A stretch of 64,000 nt of DNA, from contig CADANC010000001.1 of the NCBI GenBank assembly GCA_902789225.1, positions 124,001 to 188,000 on the forward strand, read 5' to 3'. This document shows, one piece after another, positions 27,768 to 36,338 of the stretch; positions within the stretch are counted from its first letter, which is position 1; the number at the start of each line of letters is the position of its first letter. This stretch comes from an uncultured Erysipelotrichaceae bacterium (lineage in GTDB: Bacteria; Bacillota_I; Bacilli_A; RF39; UBA660). The notes under the pieces were generated by a model that did no database searches, was not told the origin of the DNA, and worked only from the letters and a program-made list of their open reading frames with translations. The position numbers and the translations under genes are program-made.

Positions 27768-27906
27768 ATTCATTAACTGCTTCAAAATCTTCTTTTGTTG
27801 CTCCACAAAGTGGACAAACCCAATCTTCAGGTAAATCTACAAATTCTACACCATCATTATCTTTTGGATCATAAATATAACCACATATCTTACATTTATA
27901 TTTCAA
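27766..27906 (-). CDS. Rubredoxin
   Basis: 46 residues, starting at a TTG (27906) preceded by GGAG at 7 nt. It carries both iron knuckles, [10 protein letters not shown] and CPLCGA, plus the usual aromatic residues (DWVC), giving a complete Fe(Cys)4 rubredoxin. It is a one-electron carrier, commonly donating to rubrerythrin or superoxide reductase in anaerobes; no such partner lies in the window. Its presence suggests an anaerobe. It sits 17 nt after the DJ-1 gene in the same direction, so both are probably co-transcribed. Confidence 0.95.
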   Translation of the reverse strand: MKYKCKICGYIYDPKDNDGVEFVDLPEDWVCPLCGATKEDFEAVNE

Positions 27907-27923
27907 AATATCACTCCTTTCTA

Positions 27924-28463
27924 CTATCTATATTGAATTCCTTCATCAACATTTTCTAATAAACTAGAATCAATGCTATTAATAATTTCTCTAGCAAATT
28001 CTATTGTAGAAGCCATTGCTCTACCAGTAATTATATTATTATCATGACTAATACTATTATTCATATAAATTCCTTCGAAAGAATCATTTTCAAATCCAGG
28101 ATAGCAAGTATACTTAATACCTTTAAGTAACCCAATATTACCTAAAATACTAGGTCCAGCACATATAGCAGCAATCAATCCTCCATCATTATTATGTTTA
28201 ATTAATACATCACTTAAACTATTAAAATTACTAAGGTTGCTAACCCCTAGTTTTCCACCAGGAATTACTAAAACATCATATTTATAATTATTAAAATCAT
28301 CCCAAACTAAATCAGTAAATATTTTAATCTTATGAGAAGAAGTAACAACATTATTATCAGTTATAGATATAGTTTTAACATCAAATCCTGCTCGTCTTAA
28401 TAAATCTATAGTAATAATACCTTCGCTCTCTTCAAAACCATCTGCTAAAAATACTCCTATCAT
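27924..28463 (-). CDS. DJ-1/PfpI family protein
   Basis: 179 residues from the ATG at 28463, selected because GGAGG lies 5 nt upstream. The DJ-1 catalytic set is visible: GFEESE (Glu) early, and [11 protein letters not shown] with the nucleophile Cys on the elbow. YPGFE and [12 protein letters not shown] are also typical of the DJ-1/ThiJ subgroup (YajL/DJ-1) rather than the PfpI protease group. Proteins of this family handle oxidative or glyoxal damage. Likely co-transcribed with rubredoxin. Confidence 0.9.
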   Translation of the reverse strand: MIGVFLADGFEESEGIITIDLLRRAGFDVKTISITDNNVVTSSHKIKIFTDLVWDDFNNYKYDVLVIPGGKLGVSNLSNFNSLSDVLIKHNNDGGLIAAICAGPSILGNIGLLKGIKYTCYPGFENDSFEGIYMNNSISHDNNIITGRAMASTIEFAREIINSIDSSLLENVDEGIQYR

Positions 28464-28548
28464 ATATCCTCCAATCACCATCTTAATTATATCAAAAATA
28501 TATATTTTTTTTCATAAAATAGTTTGTTACAATAAAATTGGTGATATT

Positions 28549-29505
28549 ATGGGAATTGATATTATTATCCCTGCATATAATTCAAAAGATACTTTATTAA
28601 ATACATTAACGTCTATTGTTATGCAAAAAGATTTAGAAAAAATAAATATACAAGTTACTATAGTAAATGACTGTTCAGATTATTCATATTCTTACTTAGT
28701 AGATTATTTTTCTCCTTACATAAATATTCAAGAATTAGTTACAGATAAAAATGTAGGTCCAGGAGAAGCTCGTAATCTTGGAATAAAATCTACTAAAAAT
28801 GAATATATTATATTTATTGATAGTGATGATTGCTTTTATGGAACAAATTCTATTAAAACTCTATACGATCAAATAAATAGTAATAATTATGATTTAATAA
28901 TTAGTGATTTCATATGCAATAGAAATGGAATAAAAGAAATAAAAAAACACGATATTATCTGGTTACATGGAAAAATATATCGAAGAAGTTTTTTAGAAAA
29001 AAATAACATTTACTTTAATAAATCTAGAGCAAATGAAGATAATGGATTTAATCAACTAGTACTATTAATGAAACCAAATATATCATTTATATCTACTATA
29101 ACTTATATATATCAAGATAACTCAAATTCAATTACTCAAAAGAATAATAGATTATATGAATTAACGGGATTAGAAGGATTTGCTTATAACATAAATTGGG
29201 CAATAGAAGAAGGTCTAAAAAGAAATTGTGATAAAAACGATATAGTACTATTAGCAATGAAATCTCTTATATCTATGTATTATAATTATATAGAATTATA
29301 TGATAAATATGATGTATCACCTATTATTAAATGGTCTAAACCAATACTAAATACATATAATAAATTTCCAGATCTAGCAATCACCCAAGATGAAATAAAT
29401 ATATTTATAAAATTAAAAGAACAATCCTATCTAAAACATAATATTAAATTAAACAAAAAAATTACTTTTACTGAATTTCTATCAAAGATAAATGAATTAA
29501 AATAA
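28549..29505 (+). CDS. Family 2 glycosyltransferase
   Basis: 318 residues. GT-A fold of GT2: IIIPAYNSKDTL at the N-terminus, VNDCSD (nucleotide-binding Asp), GPGEARNLGI and the metal-binding IDSDDCFYG. The acceptor side (NKSRANEDNGFN) carries the ED base motif. There is no membrane segment. It transfers a sugar to a glycan or teichoic-acid-like acceptor, but no neighbouring polysaccharide genes define the pathway. RBS GGTGAT. Single gene. Confidence 0.9.
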   Translation: MGIDIIIPAYNSKDTLLNTLTSIVMQKDLEKINIQVTIVNDCSDYSYSYLVDYFSPYINIQELVTDKNVGPGEARNLGIKSTKNEYIIFIDSDDCFYGTNSIKTLYDQINSNNYDLIISDFICNRNGIKEIKKHDIIWLHGKIYRRSFLEKNNIYFNKSRANEDNGFNQLVLLMKPNISFISTITYIYQDNSNSITQKNNRLYELTGLEGFAYNINWAIEEGLKRNCDKNDIVLLAMKSLISMYYNYIELYDKYDVSPIIKWSKPILNTYNKFPDLAITQDEINIFIKLKEQSYLKHNIKLNKKITFTEFLSKINELK

Positions 29506-29530
29506 GAGAGATTAATTAATCTCTCTTATT
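29501..29530. terminator. Bidirectional terminator
   Basis: A perfect palindromic stem AATAAGAGAGATTA/TAATCTCTCTTATT between convergent genes. Confidence 0.8.
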
Positions 29531-30294
29531 TCATCTCTATATTTATAAATATTCTTACTATCTATTAAATAACACATCATTTTAAAAGCATAATCATAAT
29601 ATTTACATAATTTATAATATGATAGTTTTTCGTATTTTTTATCAATATCTCCAACAACGCCCATCTTAGTAATAACATTTTTAATACTAGTAAATATAGT
29701 ACTATTAAATGATTTATATAATTCAATATCTTTGTTCATATAATCATATATTTTTTTAAGAATCATTCTCTTAAGCTTTATACCATTATTATTTATATTA
29801 TTATAACTTAATAATAATTCATAAATATCATCAGGAACTAATCCAAATAAATCATCAAATACAACATCTTTCTTAAATATTAAAACTTTATCATCCAAGT
29901 CATATGCCTGTAATCCATATTTATCTAATATTATAGGAATATTATGAAATAAAATACTATAACACTTATCACTAAAAACAACATTGTCTTTTAAATATTT
30001 AATACTTTCAAAAACTAATTGTATATTTAACAAAAATTCTAAAAAATTAACGAAATTATTTTCATTAATTTTTTTGTTCTTAATATTAACCCCTATAGAA
30101 TCTAAATAAGAATATAAATCTATATAAGTATCTCTATATTTCCAATTATTAAATAAAAAGTTATCAACAAATTCAAAATAAGTATAATTCTTCTTATCTA
30201 AGCTTAAACATTTACTAGATAAAACTTTAATAATCTTAATATATTCATCTTTATAAGTAGTCTTTTTTTCTATATTAAAGATAGACTTTCTCAT
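29512..30294 (-). CDS. Hypothetical cytosolic protein, third gene of a three-gene operon
   Basis: 260 residues, rich in Lys, Asp, Tyr and Phe and predicted mostly helical; no signal peptide, membrane segment or known motif. RBS GGGGGG 6 nt before the ATG. It follows the PH-like gene by 20 nt and belongs to the 32312-29512 operon. Function unknown. Confidence 0.55.
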   Translation of the reverse strand: MRKSIFNIEKKTTYKDEYIKIIKVLSSKCLSLDKKNYTYFEFVDNFLFNNWKYRDTYIDLYSYLDSIGVNIKNKKINENNFVNFLEFLLNIQLVFESIKYLKDNVVFSDKCYSILFHNIPIILDKYGLQAYDLDDKVLIFKKDVVFDDLFGLVPDDIYELLLSYNNINNNGIKLKRMILKKIYDYMNKDIELYKSFNSTIFTSIKNVITKMGVVGDIDKKYEKLSYYKLCKYYDYAFKMMCYLIDSKNIYKYRDEIREIN

Positions 30295-30314
30295 ATCGAT
30301 CCCCCCAATATATA

Positions 30315-30773
30315 TTATTTATATTTATCTACCATTTGTTTAATAGTTAAAACTACTCCACCTACAACAGGAACTACAGTTAAACCAGTTCTAAAAACAT
30401 CAACAATTTGTTTAAAATTATCAGTAAATTTCTTAAATTTATTAGCACCTCTACCTATAGCATTAGTTCCAGTCTTAACATCAATTAATTCATTATATAA
30501 TTTCTTTGCAATACTTTGAGTATCACAAATAAAAGTATAATCACCCTTAACTGTATTAATTTTTACCATATTGTCTTTAATCTTAACACCAGGTTTATTT
30601 TTATATAATTTAATATCATCAATAGATACAATATCAACTACTTTTAATTTTTTACTAAAGAATCCTTTTAATTTTTCAAAAGTAATTTTCTTTTCAGTTA
30701 AAGTAACTTTAATATATCCCTTTAATCCTTCTACTTTTACAAACTCTTCAAAATAAATAATCTCTTGTTCCAT
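30315..30773 (-). CDS. Small protein with PH-like domain and hydrophobic C-terminus
   Basis: 152 residues. The first 95 residues alternate short strands and end in a helix (KKLYNELID), consistent with a PH/GRAM-like fold (bacterial PH). Residues about 128-145 (TGLTVVPVVGGVVLTI) form a hydrophobic Gly/Val segment that could bind or insert into membrane. RBS AGGAGG. It lies between the tail-anchored 508-residue protein (12 nt upstream) and the 260-residue protein. Function unknown; the layout suggests a membrane-associated complex. Confidence 0.55.
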   Translation of the reverse strand: MEQEIIYFEEFVKVEGLKGYIKVTLTEKKITFEKLKGFFSKKLKVVDIVSIDDIKLYKNKPGVKIKDNMVKINTVKGDYTFICDTQSIAKKLYNELIDVKTGTNAIGRGANKFKKFTDNFKQIVDVFRTGLTVVPVVGGVVLTIKQMVDKYK

Positions 30774-30785
30774 ACTATCCTCCTA

Positions 30786-32312
30786 TTAAATTATAATATA
30801 TCCAATAATACCTACAATAACTAGCATAACAACTAATGTAAATATTAAACCATTAATAAATATATCAACTCTAGAATTAGAACTATTAACTAATTTAACA
30901 TCAGGCTTTATTTCATATTTCTTTTTTTCTTCATTAGCAAACTCATAAGTATCTATAAACCCATTATATAAATCTTCATCTAAAATATTTTTTAATCCAG
31001 AAAAAACACATTCAGTTGGAGTAAGTTCTTTATCATCTATATAATATAGTTTATTAATTAAATCACTAATTCCATTAAAAGTACCTAAGAAATAAACATC
31101 ATTATCAAATAATAAAAACTTATTTCTATCAATCAATTGAATATTTCCATTTAATATAGAATTTCTAATAGAAGAAACAATGTTTTGATTTCTATTTTCT
31201 ATTCTATCTAACATAGAATTATCAGTACCAATTAATTCTTTATTAAAATCAAGATAATAATTTGATATTCTTTCTAATCTTACATCATCATTACTAATAG
31301 TATTAAAATTATTAATAGTATTAATAAATTCAGTACAATCATAAATTATATTACTATCAAAATTTTCGCTATTAAAAATAAAATCATTACTTTGTAAATT
31401 TAGTTTTTTATAATCAATTAATACTTCTTCTGAAACTGAAGAAAGCAAATAACTATATAACATAACTAAATCAACATCATCATAGTTTTCTCTTTTTATG
31501 CCCATTATTTCAGATGCTTCTGAAATAAGGCCATTAGATATAGTAATGAATTTATCATCACCAATTTTCTTTCTATCTTTAGAAAGTTTTTTAATATTAT
31601 TAAATAAAAATTTTCTCTCAGTCTTTTCAGCTTTATTTTTTACTTCATATTCACGTAATAACTTTGAATAATAAGAAAGTTCATTTCCATTTAATTTAGT
31701 ATATATTTCTTTAAGAATTTTATCATCAATAGAATTATTACAAATACTATTCTTTTTATTTTTTAAATATTTTTTTAAATCATTAAAATAATCTAAAGAA
31801 TTATCAAAATCATAATTAAATCTTTCTTTTAATTTATTTAAATAATCTTTATAATCATTACTCTTATTTCTAGAATAATAACTAGATAATCCTAGTAAAA
31901 CTACAGGTATTTTACAATCTAAAACATACCTTTTATTAGTATCATGAAATTTAATAAAATCATCTTCTATTTTATAACCTTCATTTTTAATAAACTTATT
32001 TTTAATCTTTTCTACAAACCAAATAGCTTTTCTTCTTTTATTAGACTTATCCTCACTATCAGAATCAGACAATAATACTTCATCTAGATCCTCTTTAGGA
32101 TTAATCTTTCCATTTTCAGATGCATAATCTAAAAGATATAACATTATATCCATAACTCTATCATTATTAGCATCATAATTTTTATTAAAAAGAATAAAAC
32201 TATTAATATTAAAAAGAATAAAATGAGAAGAATCTAATTGTATAGAATTATCATTTATAGATTCAAATAATTCTTTTGAATATTTTTCAAGTTCTTCATG
32301 ATTAAATTCCAT
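30786..32312 (-). CDS. Tail-anchored hypothetical protein
   Basis: 508 residues from the ATG at 32312 (GGGTGA 5 nt upstream); a GTG three codons earlier is less likely. The chain is helical and rich in Asn, Asp, Lys, without recognisable motifs, and ends in a single membrane helix (about residues 487-508, GLIFTLVVMLVIVGIIGYIII). This tail-anchor layout puts the large part in the cytosol. It is the first gene of the operon with the PH-like and 260-residue proteins. Function unknown. Confidence 0.55.
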   Translation of the reverse strand: MEFNHEELEKYSKELFESINDNSIQLDSSHFILFNINSFILFNKNYDANNDRVMDIMLYLLDYASENGKINPKEDLDEVLLSDSDSEDKSNKRRKAIWFVEKIKNKFIKNEGYKIEDDFIKFHDTNKRYVLDCKIPVVLLGLSSYYSRNKSNDYKDYLNKLKERFNYDFDNSLDYFNDLKKYLKNKKNSICNNSIDDKILKEIYTKLNGNELSYYSKLLREYEVKNKAEKTERKFLFNNIKKLSKDRKKIGDDKFITISNGLISEASEIMGIKRENYDDVDLVMLYSYLLSSVSEEVLIDYKKLNLQSNDFIFNSENFDSNIIYDCTEFINTINNFNTISNDDVRLERISNYYLDFNKELIGTDNSMLDRIENRNQNIVSSIRNSILNGNIQLIDRNKFLLFDNDVYFLGTFNGISDLINKLYYIDDKELTPTECVFSGLKNILDEDLYNGFIDTYEFANEEKKKYEIKPDVKLVNSSNSRVDIFINGLIFTLVVMLVIVGIIGYIII

Positions 32313-32374
32313 AATTGTCACCCACTTATAATTATAAATGCATTATTAAATAAAAACTAGTATCTTTGTAAAGT

Positions 32375-32402
32375 AAAAAAAAGAAATATCAAAAGATATT
32401 TC
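32375..32402 (-). terminator. Terminator of the VanY-type gene
   Basis: GAAATATC-AAAA-GATATTTC hairpin followed by T residues on the minus strand. Confidence 0.85.
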
Positions 32403-33543
32403 AATATTTACTATCAATTCCTAAATATTCTTCTAAAGTAATCCAATTACCGCCATTATAAAGTTGAGTTGCGACATCAGTTCCAACATATCTAATATGC
32501 CAAGGTTCATATATATATCCAGTAATACCTTCTTTACCTCTAGGATATCTAATAATAAAACCATATTTATAGCAATTATTATTTAGCCATTGACCTTCAT
32601 TTGTATTAATCCATTCTTGATTAAGATATAAATAATTATTAGGTCCTTTAATATCAGCAGCCAATCCTGATTGATGTTCAGAGTGTCCTGGTCTAGCACT
32701 ATATGTATCTGCAGCAGCATAACCATCTCTAGAAGCATACCTATTATATAAACCATTTTGAGTAGAATAAGATCTAAATCCACTACCTACATTTAAAGAT
32801 ATGCCTTCATTAGCAGCAGCACTTTTCATAGTATTAAATGCACTATTAAATGATGATAATAATCCACCAGGATTATAACTACTAGGTAAATCATAAGACT
32901 TATTAACAATCAAAATACCATTTATATAATATAGACCATCTCTATTTTCAATAGCGTATCCTTTAGAAGTAGTTCCAGTTTTAACTCTATTCTTAGAAGC
33001 AGGTTGAGAAGGTGCAGGAGCAACAATAACTTCATTTTTTACAGTTAATTTAAATTCTTTCTCACTACTATTATTAGCTTTATCTGTAGAAACTATTTTT
33101 AAATTATATTCTCCACTCTTATTAACATCATATTCTCCAGATACTTCTGTCTTAAGTTCATCTTTAGAATTATCTTTTACTTTAACATTACTTAAAATAT
33201 CAATATCTTTTCCAAAGTCAGTTTCCATATCACTAACTTCTATTTCAGGAGCCTTATCATCTTTTACAGTTAATTTAACTACATAAGATTTTTTATGATA
33301 ATTAATCTTGCCTTCATATTCACCAATATAATATGTAGTTTTATCTTCAATCTTAAGTTTAGACCATTTTATTTTAGATGCCTTATATTTAGTATAATCT
33401 GAAGTAGTTGGAATTTTATCTCCTATCTTAATAGTAATATTCTTTTTATATTCAAATTTATTATATCTATATAATAGAAAAGCACCAATACCACCAAGTA
33501 TCAATAAAATAGTAATAATTATAATTATTATCTTCTTCTTCAT
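32401..33543 (-). CDS. D-alanyl-D-alanine carboxypeptidase, M15B (VanY/DacB-like)
   Basis: 380 residues from the ATG at 33543 (GAGGGG upstream). An N-terminal anchor (about 2-22) leads to an immunoglobulin-like/DUF5011-type segment (about 35-175), then the M15B domain. Zinc ligands and signature are complete: SEHQSGLAADI (SxHxxGxAxD) and EPWHIRYVG. FRSY is the substrate-binding Arg region. It trims the terminal D-Ala from peptidoglycan side chains outside the membrane. It is not part of a van cluster: no VanH/A/X or two-component genes nearby, so it is a housekeeping carboxypeptidase rather than a resistance gene. Confidence 0.92.
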   Translation of the reverse strand: MKKKIIIIIITILLILGGIGAFLLYRYNKFEYKKNITIKIGDKIPTTSDYTKYKASKIKWSKLKIEDKTTYYIGEYEGKINYHKKSYVVKLTVKDDKAPEIEVSDMETDFGKDIDILSNVKVKDNSKDELKTEVSGEYDVNKSGEYNLKIVSTDKANNSSEKEFKLTVKNEVIVAPAPSQPASKNRVKTGTTSKGYAIENRDGLYYINGILIVNKSYDLPSSYNPGGLLSSFNSAFNTMKSAAANEGISLNVGSGFRSYSTQNGLYNRYASRDGYAAADTYSARPGHSEHQSGLAADIKGPNNYLYLNQEWINTNEGQWLNNNCYKYGFIIRYPRGKEGITGYIYEPWHIRYVGTDVATQLYNGGNWITLEEYLGIDSKY

Positions 33544-33606
33544 AATTATCCCCTCAAACAAGCAAATTATATCATACGAAAACTATATTTTCAATAAAAG
33601 GGCAAT

Positions 33607-33639
33607 AATAAAAATAGAATACTAAATGTATTCTATTTT
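33607..33639 (-). terminator. Terminator of the gene ending at 33638
   Basis: AAAATAGAATAC/GTATTCTATTTT hairpin followed by T residues on the minus strand. Confidence 0.75.
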
Positions 33640-34234
33640 ATTGTTTATATTGCCATTCAAGTGAATCAACCATTGATTGATATTCATAATTATCAACCAT
33701 ATGATTAGCAACTATCCTTCTCTTTAATTTACCATCTTCAAAATAAATTCTAGTTAATTTTTCAACACCTTCATAAGCATAAGCTAATACTAAATAGTCA
33801 TTATTACTTTCTTTAATAACAAAATTTGTATTCATATCAGCTTTTTCTAATAATTTACTTTGAAATACTAGTCCTTTTTTATAACCTTTATATAAAGTTA
33901 AATCAAAATTAGTTTCATCTACCATAATATAAGTTAATAATTCATCAAAACCATCATTATCAACATCAACATATGCATATTTATTTTGACCATTAGCAGC
34001 AATAGTATTAATCAAGTCTTCTTCATTCAAATATTCAATTTTTTCTTCTTCTTTATCCTTATTAGAATTATCTTTTTCTTCAGTTTTTGAAGAATTATCA
34101 TTAACTTTAACAATCTTATATCCTACATAGCCACCTTTTAATATAAAGAATTCAGCAACCCCAACAATAATACACATAATTAAAGTAAATAAAAAACTAA
34201 TTTTTCTTTTAGGTCTTTGTTCTTGCATTTGCAT
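33638..34234 (-). CDS. Membrane-anchored protein with EF-hand-like motif
   Basis: 198 residues. A basic N-terminus (RPKRK), one helix (about 13-32), a Lys/Glu/Asp/Ser linker and a small extracellular domain. YVDVDNDGFDELLTYI gives the DxDxDGxxEL pattern shared with the protein at 16782, suggesting Ca-binding. RBS GGAGGG. No functional assignment. Confidence 0.6.
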   Translation of the reverse strand: MQMQEQRPKRKISFLFTLIMCIIVGVAEFFILKGGYVGYKIVKVNDNSSKTEEKDNSNKDKEEEKIEYLNEEDLINTIAANGQNKYAYVDVDNDGFDELLTYIMVDETNFDLTLYKGYKKGLVFQSKLLEKADMNTNFVIKESNNDYLVLAYAYEGVEKLTRIYFEDGKLKRRIVANHMVDNYEYQSMVDSLEWQYKQ

Positions 34235-34272
34235 AAAACACCCTCCTTATTATTTTTATTATATCAAATATT

Positions 34273-34611
34273 TTATTTCTTTTTACTTTTTTTAGCTCTT
34301 AAAGCATCTTTAGCAATCTTTTCTACATCTTTTAATTCTAATTTAGCTCTACCTTCAACAACTAAATCTTGTATTTTATTATTCATAATAGTTGCAACAC
34401 TACCTATTATAGAAGTAATTACAACTAAAGTTATTTCGTCTAATCCTAGTATAGGATCAGGAAGTATCAAATCAACTATACAAATAATACCTATAATCTT
34501 AGTAAGATTTACTAATTCAGTAGCAGTATTATCAAGTTTTTTAATCTTACTAGCTACTTCATCGCTCATATCAGGTGAATTATATTTTTTTCTAATTTCA
34601 TCTAGATTCAA
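34273..34611 (-). CDS. Small membrane protein, possibly YkvA/DUF1232-like
   Basis: 112 residues starting at a TTG that overlaps the preceding stop codon (TTGA, 4 nt), implying coupling with the Sel1 gene. Two hydrophobic stretches (about 38-52 and 58-76) flank LPDPILGLDEI, which recalls the DxxPD...DDL segment of YkvA/DUF1232 proteins. The C-terminus is a basic Lys/Ala/Leu helix. Function unknown; assignment tentative. Confidence 0.5.
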   Translation of the reverse strand: MNLDEIRKKYNSPDMSDEVASKIKKLDNTATELVNLTKIIGIICIVDLILPDPILGLDEITLVVITSIIGSVATIMNNKIQDLVVEGRAKLELKDVEKIAKDALRAKKSKKK

Positions 34612-35240
34612 ATAACATCATCTTCTTCATTTTCATATATTTGATTATAATTATCTTTTATTTCATCATCAAACTGTTTATCTTCTAATAAATCTAAAGT
34701 TTCTGCATAATGATCTTCATAGAAATCATCGCCATTATCTATATACTTTTTAAATCCCTTTTCAGCACATTTTAATAAAAAATAAGCTCTATCTAAATCA
34801 GTATCAAATAGCCCATCTTCCATAGTTTCTTTTCCAACAGCTAAACTTAAACTAGGAAAATCTTCATAATCAGCATAAGAGTCTAATAAAGCATCAATAG
34901 CTTTTTCATAGTAATATTTTTCTAACTCCTCATCTTTATCAACAAATTCATCACTACTATAAATATTTCCTAATTTATATAAAGCATCAATTACTCCTAA
35001 ATCAGCCGCAATAGTAAAATAAGCTAAAGCTAAACTAACATTAGGTTCTATACTTCTTCCATATAAATAACAATATCCTAGATTAGAAATAGCTTGTGGA
35101 TTTCCCATAGCAGCACTTAATCTATAGTACTCAATTGACTCCTCATAATCATCACCATATTTATCTGCACCTTTGCTTAATAAAAAATCACTATCTTTTC
35201 CTCTAATCGCAACAAAATCAGCATCACTTAAAGCTACCAT
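34608..35240 (-). CDS. Sel1-repeat protein
   Basis: 210 residues. At least two Sel1/TPR-like units are clear: AAMGNPQAISNLGYCYLYGRSIEPNVSLA is split by the usual G-x-G-x pattern, then AADLGVIDALYKLGNIYS. The remainder is acidic and helical. Sel1 repeats build protein-binding scaffolds. No signal peptide. RBS AGGAGG. It overlaps the small membrane protein downstream by 4 nt, forming a two-gene operon. Confidence 0.8.
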   Translation of the reverse strand: MVALSDADFVAIRGKDSDFLLSKGADKYGDDYEESIEYYRLSAAMGNPQAISNLGYCYLYGRSIEPNVSLALAYFTIAADLGVIDALYKLGNIYSSDEFVDKDEELEKYYYEKAIDALLDSYADYEDFPSLSLAVGKETMEDGLFDTDLDRAYFLLKCAEKGFKKYIDNGDDFYEDHYAETLDLLEDKQFDDEIKDNYNQIYENEEDDVI

Positions 35241-35282
35241 ATAAACCTCCTATTATATTCTATAAACATTTTAACACAAACT

Positions 35283-35310
35283 AAAAAAAATAGAAGTATT
35301 TATACTTCTA
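35283..35310 (-). terminator. Terminator of the transglutaminase-like gene
   Basis: TAGAAGTATTTATACTTCTA palindrome followed by eight T residues on the minus strand. Confidence 0.85.
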
Positions 35311-35329
35311 CTTTACTTCATTTAACCTG

Positions 35330-36274
35330 TTATTTTAACAATATCTTTGGAGGAACAACCTCCTTTATTTTAACTACATCTCCAATATTATAAATTCTTT
35401 CTTTTCCAGTATAAAAAGAATATAATTCATCACCATACAAAACATTTAAATAACTAGGACAATGAATTCTTTCAGATGTATCAGCAAATTCATCTAATCT
35501 AGTCTTATCTTCACCCATATCATGAATAAAAGGTATTTTGCTAAAACAATCATTACTAAGATTATATAAATTATCACATATTTGAAAATCTACTAATGAT
35601 AATCCATCTCCAATATCTACAAAGTTAAATGCATGACCTTCATCTTTCCCATCTACAACTATATTTCCTAAAGCCATAGCTACTCCTACTCCATAAACTG
35701 ACAATATGTTATTTGCAAAAGCAGCTTTTTCAGTACACATAGCATTATTTTTTCCTTTAAATTCAGAAAAACTATGTATAATTTCATAATCGCAACCATG
35801 TTCCTTAGTAATAGGTAATACCATTTTATCTCTACTCACTTCATTCAAAAAAGTAAAAGAATTAAAATATTTATCCATACTATCTTTTATGCAACAGATC
35901 AAATCAAACTCATCTACAAATTCATAATCTTTATATTCATAACAAAAATCATATATAAAATCTCTTGTATCCATATAATAATGATTACCTTTAAAATCAG
36001 ATTGACCATTACTAAGATTATAAAAAGCTCCAAAAGTTATTCTAATATTATTATCTATAAAACCATTCCAACCAGAATTATATACAATTTCAAAACTTTT
36101 AGGATTATCAGTTAAAAACCTTTTGCACGTATGTTCTGAATAAAAACCAATAAAATCGCGAGAGTTATTAGATTTACTTATCTTAATTTCATCTTCAATT
36201 ACTTCATCAACTAATTCAACAACTTCTTCATATGTATTACATTTTTTTAAGTCCTCAATAAATTCTTCATCCAT
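35330..36274 (-). CDS. Transglutaminase-like/papain-fold protein
   Basis: 314 residues, cytosolic. NNAMCTEKAAFANNIL contains the putative nucleophile Cys at a helix start, GHAFNFVDI the His, and LSLVDFQ the Asp, in the order and spacing of transglutaminase-like (papain-fold) enzymes (Cys, His, Asp). The first 150 residues form an unknown helical and beta domain. It could be a peptidase, an amidase or a protein cross-linker. RBS GAGGG. Single gene with own terminator. Substrate unknown. Confidence 0.55.
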   Translation of the reverse strand: MDEEFIEDLKKCNTYEEVVELVDEVIEDEIKISKSNNSRDFIGFYSEHTCKRFLTDNPKSFEIVYNSGWNGFIDNNIRITFGAFYNLSNGQSDFKGNHYYMDTRDFIYDFCYEYKDYEFVDEFDLICCIKDSMDKYFNSFTFLNEVSRDKMVLPITKEHGCDYEIIHSFSEFKGKNNAMCTEKAAFANNILSVYGVGVAMALGNIVVDGKDEGHAFNFVDIGDGLSLVDFQICDNLYNLSNDCFSKIPFIHDMGEDKTRLDEFADTSERIHCPSYLNVLYGDELYSFYTGKERIYNIGDVVKIKEVVPPKILLK

Positions 36275-36300
36275 ACCAAATCCCTCAAAAATATTATATC

Positions 36301-36338
36301 AAAAAAAAAAGACTATTTATTATATTTTTCAATAGCCT
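36301..36338 (-). terminator. Terminator of nnr
   Basis: AGACTATT/AATAGCCT hairpin overlapping the end of the gene, followed by ten T residues on the minus strand. Confidence 0.6.

Noticed and set aside
32401-33543. Vancomycin resistance (vanY) locus
   Set aside because: No vanH, vanA or vanX ligase set and no VanRS pair nearby; a lone M15B carboxypeptidase is common housekeeping.
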